A stretch of 64,000 nucleotides of DNA, taken from the NCBI RefSeq assembly GCF_026168105.1, contig NZ_LBMW01000009.1, positions 62,001-126,000 on the forward strand, given 5' to 3'. Source of the DNA: Streptomyces hygroscopicus (GTDB lineage Bacteria > Actinomycetota > Actinomycetes > Streptomycetales > Streptomycetaceae). This document shows, in pieces, positions 55,447-64,000 of this stretch (the first letter of the stretch is position 1; the number at the start of each line of letters is the position of its first letter). Both the position numbers and the translations under genes were made by a program. Under the pieces are notes generated by a model. The model searched no databases, was not told where the DNA came from, and was given only the letters and a program-made list of their open reading frames with translations.

Positions 55447-56418
55447 ATGCCGGACGACGCCGCCCCCCGCGATGCCGCAGAGCCGGACGGCGCGCCCGCC
55501 CGCGAGGCCGCGGCGCGAGACGCCGAGGAAGAGGCGTCCGCCTTCTCGCATCCGCCGGTGGAGCCCGACGCAACCGCCGTGTACGGCGACCACCCGGACC
55601 AGGTGATCGACTTCTACGCCCCCCGGGAGACGGAACCGGACGGCGCGGTGGCGGGAGCGGCGGGTTCGGCTCCCCTTGTCGTCGTCCTGCACGGCGGCGC
55701 CTGGCGGGCCCCGTACGACCGCCGGCACGTCACCCCGTTCGCGGACTTCCTGGCCCGCCGGGGCTTCGCCGTGGCCAATGTCGAGTACCGCAGGGGGGCG
55801 CTCATCCCGTCCCAGGCCGAAGGGCCCGCGGGCGCGGCGGGCGGTACGGGACCGGTGGCGGGTCGCTGGCCGGACACGTTCGACGACGTCGCCGCCGCGA
55901 TGGACGCGCTTGCGGCGCTCGTACGGGAGGTGCTGCCGGTGGCCGATCCGCGCCGCACGGTGATCACCGGGCACTCGGCGGGCGGCCACCTCGCGCTGTG
56001 GGCGGCGGCCCGCCATGTCCTGCCGCCGGACTCCCCGTGGCGCACGGACCGTCCGGCTCCGCTGCGCGGGGTCGTGGCGCTCGCCCCGATCGCGGACTTC
56101 CACGTCGCCGAGAAGCTGGAGGTGTGCGGCAACGCGGTGGTCCAGTTCCTGGGCGGGAAGGCGCCGTTCGCGGAGCGCCGGCCGCACGCGGACCCTGCGC
56201 TGCTGCTGCCCACCGGTATCGCCACGACCCTCGTCCAGGGCCGCAGGGACATCGTGGTCCCGCAGGCGGTCGCCGAGTCGTACGCGGAGGCGGCGGGCAG
56301 GGCGGGCGAGGTCGTCGGCCTCACGCTGCTCGAGGACGTCGGCCACTTCCCCCTGATCGACCCGGCGGCCGACGCGTGCGCCGTGGTGGCGGAGGAGATC
56401 GCGCAGCTGGCCTGGTAG
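55447..56418 (+). CDS. alpha/beta hydrolase, kynurenine formamidase-like
   Basis: A 323-residue alpha/beta-hydrolase. The oxyanion motif HGGAW (about residue 80) and nucleophile GHSAGG (about residue 178), together with a late GHFPLID histidine, give a complete triad. HGGxW is typical of eukaryotic-type arylformamidases and carboxylesterases. Being 3' of kynA and kynU it probably hydrolyses N-formylkynurenine. A hairpin lies between it and kynU, so it has its own promoter or is partly read through. The N-terminal ~40 residues are Ala/Glu/Pro-rich. GAGAGG lies about 10 nt before the ATG. Confidence 0.82.
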   Translation: MPDDAAPRDAAEPDGAPAREAAARDAEEEASAFSHPPVEPDATAVYGDHPDQVIDFYAPRETEPDGAVAGAAGSAPLVVVLHGGAWRAPYDRRHVTPFADFLARRGFAVANVEYRRGALIPSQAEGPAGAAGGTGPVAGRWPDTFDDVAAAMDALAALVREVLPVADPRRTVITGHSAGGHLALWAAARHVLPPDSPWRTDRPAPLRGVVALAPIADFHVAEKLEVCGNAVVQFLGGKAPFAERRPHADPALLLPTGIATTLVQGRRDIVVPQAVAESYAEAAGRAGEVVGLTLLEDVGHFPLIDPAADACAVVAEEIAQLAW

Positions 56419-56553
56419 CGCCATAAGGCCGGAGGAACCGGGAGTTGAGACGATCGCTCCCGGCCGTCGGAACCGTTCGCTCCTCCCGTAGTACTTGAGG
56501 CGGACGCCCGAGGACCCCTCTCGCTGAGGACGACGACGCCCCCTTCCCGGCCC

Positions 56554-56559
56554 TACCTT
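56554..56559 (+). promoter_or_regulatory. -10 element of a leaderless-type promoter
   Basis: TACCTT, 7 nt before the GTG at 56567 of the histidine kinase; no ribosome site in between. Confidence 0.55.
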
Positions 56560-56566
56560 TCTCCAC

Positions 56567-57913
56567 GTGACCGAGACGACGCAGACGCACACGACACCGG
56601 ACGGCTCGTACAGCCCGTACACGCCGCGCAGCCCCGAGTACCGGCTGGCCGTGGGTGCCCTGCGCGGGCTGCGGCAGGACCTGTTCCGCGATGCCTTCGA
56701 CTACCGTCCGATGCCCCGCATGAGCGTCGACGGACCCCTGACCGGGCGGCTGTCCGGCCGGATGCGGGGGTATGCGGCCTGGACGCCGCACGCCGTGGTC
56801 GCGGGGGCCGGTCTGCTGGCGATGCTGGTCGCCTGGGCGAGCGGCGACGGCAGCCTGCGGGCCGCGCCCTGCGCCCTGCTGGCCCTGGTTCCGGTGCTGA
56901 TGACGATGGCTCGCCCGGCCGGGGCCTTCTGGCTGTCCCTCGCGGCGACCGCGCTCTCGACGGTCGTGGGCTCCTCGTGGGGCAACTGGCCGTGGCTGCC
57001 CGGCAGTTTCATCTCCCACCTGGCCGTGCTGACCGTCGTGGCGATACGTACCCGCCCGCGCACGGCGGCCTGGATGTGGGTGCTCACCGCGGCCTACGCC
57101 TTCTCCGCCGAGAGCGTCTTCGGCTGGAGCCACTTCGAAACCGACACCCAGCCGATGCTGGTCGTCTCCGCCCTAGCCCTCCTGGTCGTCACCGTCCGGC
57201 ACGTTCACCGCACGGCCGAGAAGGAGGTGAGCGCCCAGCAGACGGAGACCGCGCAGGAGCGCTCCCGGCGCACCCTCCTCGAGGAGCGCACGACGATCGC
57301 GCGCGAGCTGCACGACGTGGTCGCCCACCACATGTCGGTGGTCGCCATCCAGGCGGAGGCCGCACCCTACCGCGTGGAGAACCCGCCGCCCGAGCTGGAG
57401 AAGGCCTTCGCCACCATCCGGGAGAACGCGGTGGCGGCCCTGACCGAACTGCGCCGTGTCCTCGGCGTCGTACGGGCGGAGGACTACGAGGCCCCGGACG
57501 CGCCGCAGCCCACCCTGGCCGACCTGGACGCCCTGCTGGCGAACGTGCGGAACGCGGGCGTGAGCGTGGAGAAGGTGGTCACGGGCGCGGTGCGGGAACT
57601 GCCGGGCGGCGTCGAGCTGTCCGCGTACCGCATGGTCCAGGAAGCCCTCAGCAACACCCTGAGGCACGCACCCGGCGCCACCGCCCGCGTGGAGATCGGG
57701 CATGTGCTCGGCGGACTGGGCCTGCGCGTGGTCAACGGCCCGGCGCCGCGGCCCACCTCGGCGCGGTCGACGCACGGCGCCGGGCACGGCATCACGGGCA
57801 TGCGAGAGCGGGTCTCGATGCTGGGCGGGGAGATGACGGCGGGCGAGACGGACGACGGAGGGTATGAGGTGACGGTGTTCCTGCCGGTGACCAGTGCGGA
57901 GGCTCCCGCGTGA
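56567..57913 (+). CDS. sensor histidine kinase (HisKA_3/NarL type)
   Basis: A 448-residue membrane kinase. About six membrane helices lie between residues 75 and 215 (for example AVVAGAGLLAMLVAWAS). HisKA_3 has the phosphoacceptor in RELHDVVAHHMSVVAIQAEA. The ATP domain shows MVQEALSNTLRHAPGATA (N box) and GHGITGMRERVSML (G box). The stimulus is unknown. Its stop overlaps the partner regulator by 4 nt (GTGA). Confidence 0.93.
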   Translation: MTETTQTHTTPDGSYSPYTPRSPEYRLAVGALRGLRQDLFRDAFDYRPMPRMSVDGPLTGRLSGRMRGYAAWTPHAVVAGAGLLAMLVAWASGDGSLRAAPCALLALVPVLMTMARPAGAFWLSLAATALSTVVGSSWGNWPWLPGSFISHLAVLTVVAIRTRPRTAAWMWVLTAAYAFSAESVFGWSHFETDTQPMLVVSALALLVVTVRHVHRTAEKEVSAQQTETAQERSRRTLLEERTTIARELHDVVAHHMSVVAIQAEAAPYRVENPPPELEKAFATIRENAVAALTELRRVLGVVRAEDYEAPDAPQPTLADLDALLANVRNAGVSVEKVVTGAVRELPGGVELSAYRMVQEALSNTLRHAPGATARVEIGHVLGGLGLRVVNGPAPRPTSARSTHGAGHGITGMRERVSMLGGEMTAGETDDGGYEVTVFLPVTSAEAPA

Positions 57914-58584
57914 CGAGTGGCACCATCCGCGTGGTGATCGCGGACGACCAGATGATGGTCCGCGAGGGCTTCTCGGTGCTCCTCGGGGCGATGCCGGACA
58001 TCGAGGTCGTCGGAGAGGCGGTCAACGGGAGGGAGGCGGTCGAGCGGGTCCGTGAGCTCTCGCCGGACGTCGTGCTGATGGACATCCGTATGCCGGAGCT
58101 GAACGGCATCGACGCGACCCGCGAGATCGTCGCCGCGAACGGAGCGGCGAAGGTGCTGGTGCTCACCACCTTCGACCTCGACGAGTATGTGTACCAGGCG
58201 CTGCGGGCCGGGGCCTCCGGGTTCCTGCTCAAGGACGCGTCCGCCCGTCAACTCGCCGAAGGCGTCCGGGTGGTGGCGGCCGGAGAGGCACTGCTGGCTC
58301 CCTCGGTGACCAAGCGGCTGATCTCGGAGTTCGCGAAACTGTCCGGGGAGGCGCGCTTCGCCTCCGCAGTGCACGCGGTCCCCGGCGAGCTGACCGAGCG
58401 GGAGACGGAGGTCCTGGTCCTCATCGCGCAGGGTCTGTCGAACGCGGAGATGGCCGAGCGGCTGGTGGTCGCCGAGTCCACGATCAAGACCCATGTGAGC
58501 CGGATCCTGGTGAAGCTGGGGCTGCGGGACCGGACACAGGCGGCGGTGTTCGCTTACGAGACGAGGCTCGTGACACCTGGCTGA
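57910..58584 (+). CDS. NarL/FixJ response regulator
   Basis: A 224-residue regulator. The receiver domain has the acidic pair in VIADDQMMVREGF, the phosphorylated aspartate in PDVVLMDIRMPELNGIDA and KVLVLTTFDLD; GASGFLLKDA includes the conserved lysine. The LuxR domain is LTERETEVLVLIAQGLSNAE followed by STIKTHVSRILVKLG. Partner of the kinase upstream; GTG start inside its last codons. Confidence 0.95.
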   Translation: MTSGTIRVVIADDQMMVREGFSVLLGAMPDIEVVGEAVNGREAVERVRELSPDVVLMDIRMPELNGIDATREIVAANGAAKVLVLTTFDLDEYVYQALRAGASGFLLKDASARQLAEGVRVVAAGEALLAPSVTKRLISEFAKLSGEARFASAVHAVPGELTERETEVLVLIAQGLSNAEMAERLVVAESTIKTHVSRILVKLGLRDRTQAAVFAYETRLVTPG

Positions 58585-58609
58585 CCGGCCGGGGGATGCG
58601 TCGGCCGGT
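58584..58609 (+). terminator. possible terminator after the response regulator
   Basis: 8-bp arms (58584-58591 and 58602-58609) with a 10-nt loop, right after the stop codon. Weaker than the other hairpins. Confidence 0.4.
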
Positions 58610-58643
58610 GGGACGGATCTGGTCAGGCGGGGGGCGTCCGGGC

Positions 58644-58649
58644 TAGCGT
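58644..58649 (+). promoter_or_regulatory. -10 element of a leaderless-type promoter
   Basis: TAGCGT, 6 nt before the ATG at 58656 of the P450 gene; no ribosome site in between. Confidence 0.6.
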
Positions 58650-58655
58650 CCGGGC

Positions 58656-59876
58656 ATGGCAGCCCGATCCGACCTCGCGTTCGACCCCTGGGACGCGGCG
58701 TTCCTCGCCGACCCGTACCCGGCCTACGCCGAGCTGCGCGCGCTGGGGCGCGTGCACTACTACGAGCCCACCGATCAGTGGCTGGTCCCCCACCACGCGG
58801 ACGTGTCGGCACTGCTGCGGGACAGGCGCCTGGGCCGGGCGTACCAGCACCGTTTCACGCACGAGGACTTCGGCCGGACGGCGCCGCCGCCCGAGCACGA
58901 GCCGTTCCACACGCTCAACGACCACGGCATGCTGGACCTGGAGCCGCCGGACCACACCCGTATCCGGCGGCTGGTGTCGAAGGCCTTCACGCCGCGGACG
59001 GTCGAGCGGCTGAAGCCCTATGTGCGGACGCTGGCCGGCGACCTGGTGTCCGGCCTGGTGGAGGCGGGTGGCGGCGACCTGCTGACGGACGTCGCGGAGC
59101 CGCTGCCGGTCGCGGTGATCGCCGAGATGCTGGGCATCCCGGAGGCCGACCGTGCGCAGCTGCGCCCCTGGTCGGCGGACATCTGCGGGATGTACGAGCT
59201 GAACCCCTCCCAGGAGACGGCGCGGAAGGCGGTGCGGGCGTCGGTCGAGTTCTCCGCGTATCTGCGGGAGCTGATCGAACAGCGCCGCAGGGAGCCGGGG
59301 GAGGATCTGGTCTCGGGACTGATCGCGGCGTACGACGAGGGCGACCGGCTCACCGAGCAGGAGATGATCTCGACCTGCGTGCTGCTCCTGAATGCGGGCC
59401 ACGAGGCGACCGTGAACGCGACGGTGAACGGCTGGTGGGCACTGTTCCGCCACCCCGACCAGCTGGCGGCGCTGCGCGCGGACCACTCGCTCGTCCCGTC
59501 CGCCGTGGAGGAGCTGATGCGGTACGACACCCCGCTGCAGCTCTTCGAGCGATGGGTGCTGGACGACATCGAGATCGACGGGACGGTGGTCCCGCGGGGC
59601 GCGGAGATCGCGATGCTGTTCGGCTCGGCGAACCACGACCCGGCGGTCTTCGCGGCTCCGGAGGAACTGGACCTGACCCGGGGCGACAACCCGCACATCT
59701 CCTTCAGCGCGGGCATCCACTACTGCATCGGCGCGCCCTTGGCCCGTATCGAGCTCGCCTCTTCGATGACGGCCCTGCTGGAGAAGGCCCCGACGCTGCG
59801 GCTTGCGGCGGAGCCGGAACGGAAGCCGAACTTCGTGATCCGGGGCCTGGAGGGGCTTGCCGTGGAGATGGGCTGA
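58656..59876 (+). CDS. cytochrome P450
   Basis: A 406-residue bacterial class I P450. The oxygen-activating I helix reads LLNAGHEATVN, the ExxR helix AVEELMRYDTP, the meander R-V-x(2)-D in RWVLDDIEIDGTVVPRG, and the heme loop FSAGIHYCIGAPLAR with the proximal cysteine. All essential positions are present. No ferredoxin is adjacent, so electron partners are remote. The substrate is not predictable. Two hairpins (59933-59961) follow. Confidence 0.94.
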   Translation: MAARSDLAFDPWDAAFLADPYPAYAELRALGRVHYYEPTDQWLVPHHADVSALLRDRRLGRAYQHRFTHEDFGRTAPPPEHEPFHTLNDHGMLDLEPPDHTRIRRLVSKAFTPRTVERLKPYVRTLAGDLVSGLVEAGGGDLLTDVAEPLPVAVIAEMLGIPEADRAQLRPWSADICGMYELNPSQETARKAVRASVEFSAYLRELIEQRRREPGEDLVSGLIAAYDEGDRLTEQEMISTCVLLLNAGHEATVNATVNGWWALFRHPDQLAALRADHSLVPSAVEELMRYDTPLQLFERWVLDDIEIDGTVVPRGAEIAMLFGSANHDPAVFAAPEELDLTRGDNPHISFSAGIHYCIGAPLARIELASSMTALLEKAPTLRLAAEPERKPNFVIRGLEGLAVEMG

Positions 59877-60061
59877 TCACCCGTGCGGATGATCACGGTG
59901 TGATCCGGGACGATGCTCGTCGCCGGCTCGGCAAGCCGGTGCGTGCCTGCGAGGCAGGCACCATGACGGTTACGGCAGAGCGCGCGTTGTCCCAGATGCC
60001 GGTCCGGTCGGCATCGACCTCGACACCGAGGAACTGAAGCGCTGGGCCGACTGAGGCGTCC
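59877..60061. other. gap with two hairpins and an apparent gene fragment
   Basis: Two hairpins lie at 59933-59949 (6-bp arms) and 59943-59961 (GTGCCTGC/GCAGGCAC); they may end P450 transcription. The sequence after them, up to 60054, reads in two frames as MTVTAERALSQMP and then GIDLDTEELKRWAD before a stop. This looks like a short frameshifted remnant of some protein, too short to name. Confidence 0.35.
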
Positions 60062-61672
60062 TCAGCCGGTCATGTCCCGCCTCCGCAACCCCGCCAGCCC
60101 CCCGGCCACCAGCACCACCGCGATCCCGGTGAGCGTCAGCACCGGCGCCCACGCCATCTGCCCGCCCGGCAGCTTCGGCAGGTGACCGAACGGAGACGCG
60201 TCCAGCACCGCCCGAGGAAGGTTCAAGGCGGGCCCCACCCACCCGATCAGCAGCGCCGCTCCCGCCACGCCCCACGCCAGCACCGCGCCTCGCGGCAGCA
60301 CCCCGTACAGCAGGACCGCCAGGCCGCCGATCATCCACACCGCGGGCAGTTGCACCAGACAGGCGCCCAGGATCGGCCCGGTCTCCCTGCCGTATCCCGC
60401 CGCGAAGCCGAGTCCCGCCAGGAGCATGATCAGCGCGGCGCCGCCGAAGGCGATCAGCAGGTGGCCGGCGGCCCAGCGCAGCCGCCCCACCGCGTTCGCC
60501 AGCACAGTCTCAGCCCGCGCGGAGGTCTCCTCGCCGTGCAGCCGCAGGACGGACGCGACGATCTGGAGGGCGGCGACCATGCCCATGACGCCGACCATCG
60601 CGGCGAGGAACGCGTCCGTCAGCCCGGAGTGGCCACCCATGCGCTGGAAGATCTCGCGGGCCTTCGCGTTGCTGCCGACCAGGTCCGCCGCTCCGTTCGT
60701 CATCCCGCCGTAGACGACCCCGGCGACGAAGAAGCCGAGGCTCCAGCCGAGCACACTGCCGCGCTGCAGCCGCCAGGCCAGGGCGCCCGCCGAGCCCAGA
60801 CGGCCGGTGGCGGGGCCCGGACGGGTGGGCAGGAAGCTCATGCCGACGTCGCGGCGTCCGGCGAGTGCGTACGCCACCGCGCCCTGCAGAAGCGCCGCAG
60901 CCGCGAACAGCAGCAGCACCCACCAGCGTTCGCCCGCGTAGGGGCGCTCGTTCTCCAGCCAGCCCAGCGGGGAGAGCCGGGTCAGCAAGGACGAGCCGCC
61001 GTTCGTCCCCGCGTCGCCCGCCGCGCGCAGGACGAAGGCGGCGCCCAGCACCGCGGACGTCAGCCCCCGGGCCAGCCGCGCACTCTCTGTCAGCTGGGCG
61101 GCGATCGCCGCCATCGTGGCGAACACCATCCCGACCCCGGCGATCCCCAGCCCCAGTGCCAGCGCCCCCGTGGCGCCCTGCCCGGCCAGCCCGGCCGTGA
61201 TCACCAGCGCCAGCGCCGCGTTCGCGACCCCCGCCGTGAGCAGCGCCGCCGTCAGCGGGGCGCGCCGCCCCACCATGGCGGAGGAGATCAGTTCCTGCCG
61301 TCCGCTCTCCTCCTCGTCACGGGTGTGCCGCACGACGACGAGCAGGCTCATGACCGCGGCGAGCAGTCCGGCATAGACGCCCACGCGCCAGGCGGTGAGC
61401 GCGCCGAGGGACTGGCCGAAGACCGGTCCGACCATGGCGCGCAGTGAGGTGTTGGTGGCCAACTGATCGGCCAGATCCGCACGTTGGGCCGGGGTGCCGT
61501 ACAGGCTCCTGAGCGTCCGCGGCATGGAGAGCACCACCAGGGCGTTGACCGCGACCCAGACCGGGACCAGGATCCGGTCGCGGCGCAGCGCGAACCTCAA
61601 CAGCGTTCCCGTACCGGCCAGTTGGCGCGCGCGTGGGGCCCGTACCGCGAAGGCCGACGCGACGGCGGTCAC
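60062..61672 (-). CDS. ABC exporter permease (ABC-2 type, two-lobed)
   Basis: A 536-residue integral membrane protein with about 12 helices in two similar halves, as in the large actinobacterial ABC-2 permeases. Conserved spots are [20 protein letters not shown] and, in the second half, [21 protein letters not shown]; each begins with the R-x-x-x-E-E-(S/T) pattern after a helix. The GTG start overlaps the ATPase stop (GTGA). Exports an unknown compound; a GbsR-type regulator divergent to the pair suggests drug or osmolyte efflux. Confidence 0.85.
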   Translation of the reverse strand: MTAVASAFAVRAPRARQLAGTGTLLRFALRRDRILVPVWVAVNALVVLSMPRTLRSLYGTPAQRADLADQLATNTSLRAMVGPVFGQSLGALTAWRVGVYAGLLAAVMSLLVVVRHTRDEEESGRQELISSAMVGRRAPLTAALLTAGVANAALALVITAGLAGQGATGALALGLGIAGVGMVFATMAAIAAQLTESARLARGLTSAVLGAAFVLRAAGDAGTNGGSSLLTRLSPLGWLENERPYAGERWWVLLLFAAAALLQGAVAYALAGRRDVGMSFLPTRPGPATGRLGSAGALAWRLQRGSVLGWSLGFFVAGVVYGGMTNGAADLVGSNAKAREIFQRMGGHSGLTDAFLAAMVGVMGMVAALQIVASVLRLHGEETSARAETVLANAVGRLRWAAGHLLIAFGGAALIMLLAGLGFAAGYGRETGPILGACLVQLPAVWMIGGLAVLLYGVLPRGAVLAWGVAGAALLIGWVGPALNLPRAVLDASPFGHLPKLPGGQMAWAPVLTLTGIAVVLVAGGLAGLRRRDMTG

Positions 61673-62589
61673 CGGGCCGCCTCCGTACCCCGGGCATCGC
61701 CCTGGAGATCGTCCTGGTAGTGCCGCAGGAACAGCTCCTCCAGCGTCGGCGGAGTCGAGGTCAGCGACCGCACCCCCGACTCGCTCAGCGACCGCAGCAC
61801 CGCGTCCAGCTTGTCGGTGTCGACCTGGAACCTGACCCGCCTGCCCCGTATGTCGAGCCCGTGGACGCCGGGCAGGTGCGCCAGTCCGTTGGGCGGGCCC
61901 GCGAGTTCGGCGGTGACGCTCGTACGGGTCAGATGGCGCAGGTCGGCGAGCGAGCCGCTCTCGACCGTGCGGCCCTTGCGGATGATGCTCACCCGGTCGC
62001 AGAGCTCCTCGACCTCGCTGAGGATGTGACTGGACAGCAGGACGGTCCGGCCGCGGTCGCGCTCCTCCTCGACGCATCGCTGGAAGATCTCCTCCATCAG
62101 CGGATCGAGGCCCGATGTCGGCTCGTCCAGGATCAGCAGGTCGACGTCCGAGGCGAACGCGGCGACGAGGGCGACCTTCTGACGGTTGCCCTTGGAGTAC
62201 GTCCGCCCCTTCTTGGTCGGGTCCAGCTCGAACCGCTCGATCAGCTCCGTCCGGCGCCGCCGGTCGAGGCCTCCGCGCAGCCGGCCGTACAGGTCGATGA
62301 CCTCGCCGCCGGAGAGGTTGCGCCACAGGGTGACATCGCCGGGGACGTACGCGACCCGGCGGTGGAGTTCCACCGCGTCCGTCCACGGGTCGCGGCCGAG
62401 CACCTGGGCGCCGCCCGAGTCGGCACGCAGCAGACCGAGGAGGACCCGGATGGTGGTGGACTTCCCCGCGCCGTTCGGACCCAGGAAGCCGTGGACCTCG
62501 CCGGTCTCGACGTCCAGGTCGAGGCCGTCCAGGGCGTGCGTTGCGCCGAAGGACTTGTGCAGTCCGGAGACGGTGATGGCCTTCGTCAT
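61669..62589 (-). CDS. ABC transporter ATP-binding protein
   Basis: A 306-residue ATPase of the drug/antibiotic exporter type. Walker [17 protein letters not shown], signature-like [11 protein letters not shown], Walker [17 protein letters not shown] and the H-loop [10 protein letters not shown] are present; an extra C-terminal domain of about 90 residues follows. The ATG at 62589 lies 7 nt after TACCTT and has no ribosome site, so a leaderless transcript is likely. Coupled to the permease. Confidence 0.93.
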   Translation of the reverse strand: MTKAITVSGLHKSFGATHALDGLDLDVETGEVHGFLGPNGAGKSTTIRVLLGLLRADSGGAQVLGRDPWTDAVELHRRVAYVPGDVTLWRNLSGGEVIDLYGRLRGGLDRRRRTELIERFELDPTKKGRTYSKGNRQKVALVAAFASDVDLLILDEPTSGLDPLMEEIFQRCVEEERDRGRTVLLSSHILSEVEELCDRVSIIRKGRTVESGSLADLRHLTRTSVTAELAGPPNGLAHLPGVHGLDIRGRRVRFQVDTDKLDAVLRSLSESGVRSLTSTPPTLEELFLRHYQDDLQGDARGTEAAR

Positions 62590-62596
62590 ACTTCGG

Positions 62597-62625
62597 AAGG
62601 TACGCTGTATTCAGAAATTTGTGAA
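62597..62625 (-). promoter_or_regulatory. promoter and operator of the ABC exporter
   Basis: On the minus strand TTCACA (62625-62620) and TACCTT (62602-62597) are separated by 17 bp, a good sigma-70-type promoter, with the ATPase ATG 7 nt further. The near-perfect palindrome TTCAGAAATTTGTGAA (62610-62625, one mismatched pair) covers the -35, as a repressor site would. The divergent GbsR-type protein is its obvious ligand. Confidence 0.65.
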
Positions 62626-62691
62626 GATAAGGAACCGTATAAATCCCGGATACACTCAAGGCGTCGCGCGACCAGGGGAGATGATCGGGAG

Positions 62692-63186
62692 ATGGCAGAA
62701 CCGGGTACGGGGCGGGACCCCGAAGCCGTCTCGAAGTTCGTGGAGAGCTTCGCGGCCCAACTCGTCGAGGCCGGGATGCAGCGCATGCCCGCCCGGGTGT
62801 TCGCGGCGCTGCTGTCCTCCGACTCCGGTTCGCTGACCTCCGCCGAGCTGGGTGACCAGCTGCAGGTCAGCCCGGCCGCCGTCTCCGGCGCGGTGCGCTA
62901 TCTGGCGCAGCAGCACATGGTGTCGCGCGAGCGCGAACCCGGTTCGCGGCGCGAGCGGTACCGGGTGCACAGCAACCAGTGGTACGAGGCGCTGACCAAC
63001 CGGGACGCGGTGATCAAGCGCTGGGAGATCGCGCTGCGCGAAGGCGTCGACAGTCTCGGCGCGGCGACCCCGGCGGGCCGCCGCCTGGCGGAGACGCTCG
63101 CCTTCTTCGAGTTCATCGACGGCGAGATCACCAGGATGATGCAGCGCTGGTGGGCCCACCGGGAGAAGCTGTACGGGGAGGGCTGA
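62692..63186 (+). CDS. GbsR/MarR-family transcriptional regulator
   Basis: A 164-residue winged-helix regulator. The N-terminal FVESFAAQLVEAGMQRMPAR is the hallmark of the GbsR branch, followed by the helix-turn-helix LTSAELGDQLQVSPAAVSGA and the wing SRRERYRVHSN, and a C-terminal dimerising helix. GGGAG precedes the ATG closely. It is divergent from the ABC exporter and likely represses it through the palindrome at 62610-62625. Confidence 0.87.
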   Translation: MAEPGTGRDPEAVSKFVESFAAQLVEAGMQRMPARVFAALLSSDSGSLTSAELGDQLQVSPAAVSGAVRYLAQQHMVSREREPGSRRERYRVHSNQWYEALTNRDAVIKRWEIALREGVDSLGAATPAGRRLAETLAFFEFIDGEITRMMQRWWAHREKLYGEG

Positions 63187-63226
63187 GCCAGGGAACGGCC
63201 GCGGCGCAGCTGCGGGCAGGAGCGTC

Positions 63227-64000
63227 TCAGCCAGGCAACGTCAGCCCCCAGGCCCCCTCCCGCACCACCCACGTCCGCGTCCGCACCGGCCCGCTCACCA
63301 CGGAGTCCGCCCGGTACCGGAAATCGGCCCCGGACACCGTCACCCGCCGCCCCACCGCGTTCAGCGGCGCCGCCTCCGCCCCCACCGACACCGGCCGCAC
63401 CTCGACCTCGGCCACCCCCGGATCCCCCGGCAGCACGGACACCCCCTCCACCGGCTGGTCCAGGTCCACCAGCGTCACCCCGTCGACCTCGACCCGCAGC
63501 CGGGACGGGCAGGGCGCCGGAGCGGGGACGGGCCGGGGCGGCCGCACCGCCAGCGTCCGTACCAGGGACTGGCGCATCCGCAGCCACGGCCGCACCGCCG
63601 AGGCGTCCTCGGGGACCGGTGCGGCGCCGCGCCCGGACGGAACGGGCGGCACGGACGGAATCCGCAGATCCCCGAGGACCACGCCGTCACTGTCGTCCAC
63701 CAGCAGATCCAGCCGCCGCTCCACCCCGTCCAGCACCGCACGGGCCGCCGCGACCGCCCCCGTGGGCACCCCCAGGGAGCGGGCCAGCGCCAGCGCGGCC
63801 CCGACCGGCACCAGCGACAGGCGCGTCGTGCCCAGCTCCCGCCGCCGGTGCAGCAGCGTCACCGCGCGGAGCAGCGCCCGGTCGTCGCCCACGACCACCG
63901 GCCGCCGCGACCCTCTCCGGTCCAGTGCCCGGGCGAATTCCTCGGGGCCCTCCGGGAGGCACACCTTGATGGCAGTACCCGCGCTGAGCACGTCTTTCGC
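63227..64000 (-). CDS. diacylglycerol kinase-like protein (partial)
   Basis: The C-terminal 255 or more codons of a lipid-kinase-like protein that is open to the right edge; a GTG at 63991 could be the start but the frame continues. The pattern PVVVGDDRALLRAVTLLHRR followed by LSLVPVGAALALARSLGVP matches the DAGK catalytic domain, and later beta strands (RLRVEVDGVTLVDLD, VEVRPVSVGAEA) match its second domain. The canonical GGDGT is replaced by VGDDR, so activity is doubtful. It is convergent with the GbsR-type gene. Confidence 0.6.
   Translation of the reverse strand, partial: AKDVLSAGTAIKVCLPEGPEEFARALDRRGSRRPVVVGDDRALLRAVTLLHRRRELGTTRLSLVPVGAALALARSLGVPTGAVAAARAVLDGVERRLDLLVDDSDGVVLGDLRIPSVPPVPSGRGAAPVPEDASAVRPWLRMRQSLVRTLAVRPPRPVPAPAPCPSRLRVEVDGVTLVDLDQPVEGVSVLPGDPGVAEVEVRPVSVGAEAAPLNAVGRRVTVSGADFRYRADSVVSGPVRTRTWVVREGAWGLTLPG

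Noticed and set aside
56437..56463. CCGGGAG-N12-CTCCCGG as terminator of the formamidase-like gene
   Set aside because: The 7-bp stem with a 12-nt loop is too weak compared with the other hairpins here.
59960..60054. A real small gene after the P450
   Set aside because: The two readable halves are in different frames and neither is a complete protein; treated as a possible remnant only.

Overview
The window is high-GC DNA with the gene density, GTG/ATG start overlaps and gene content of a Streptomyces-type actinomycete chromosome. Supporting signs are a dnaK-grpE-dnaJ-hspR operon with HAIR boxes, an LAxTG sortase substrate, a WecB/WecC pair, DUF3151 and DUF2617 proteins and several leaderless-type promoters. 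I see no phage, insertion sequence, CRISPR array, rRNA or tRNA. The host species is inferred only from this content.

About 1-20.7 kb is a cell-surface polysaccharide locus. It starts with wecB (partial), a WecG/TagA/CpsF glycosyltransferase and wecC, which together suggest a repeat unit containing N-acetylmannosaminuronate. A tightly coupled plus-strand run follows: glycosyltransferase, AsnB-type amidotransferase, heparinase II/III-like lyase, second glycosyltransferase, two-domain oxidoreductase, a 21-codon bridging frame and a second AsnB-type amidotransferase. Opposed to it are a Wzx-type flippase, a Wzy/ligase-type membrane protein, an alpha/alpha-barrel protein and a polyprenyl-phosphate sugar transferase. 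After an unrelated EtfD-like iron-sulfur oxidoreductase (20.9-23.2 kb) the surface theme resumes. A minus-strand operon encodes an LAxTG-anchored protein, a DUF4012 membrane protein and a lipoprotein glutaminyl cyclase. A divergent pair encodes a Wzz/BY-kinase chain-length regulator and a low-molecular-weight tyrosine phosphatase.

From 29.4 to 41.4 kb lies the HspR heat-shock region: dnaK-grpE-dnaJ-hspR and clpB, with HAIR operators before dnaK (two) and clpB (one). Between them sit an orphan sugar-binding lipoprotein, two convergent paralogous LuxR-type regulators, and a small coupled gene pair. That pair encodes a secreted peptide with three DSGWNA repeats and a Rieske-like protein that has lost most metal ligands. 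It is the best candidate here for an undescribed system.

From 41.6 to 64 kb is mostly core metabolism: a YbjN protein, an aminotransferase, DUF2617, a spermidine-synthase-like membrane protein, a CoxG/SRPBCC protein, an aldose epimerase, pyrE, fba, an MFS exporter, DUF3151, the kynurenine module (tryptophan dioxygenase, kynureninase, formamidase-like hydrolase), a two-component system, a P450, a GbsR/MarR-regulated ABC exporter and a partial diacylglycerol-kinase-like gene. Many of these start without a clear ribosome site, 6-9 nt after a TANNNT hexamer, as leaderless mRNAs do.
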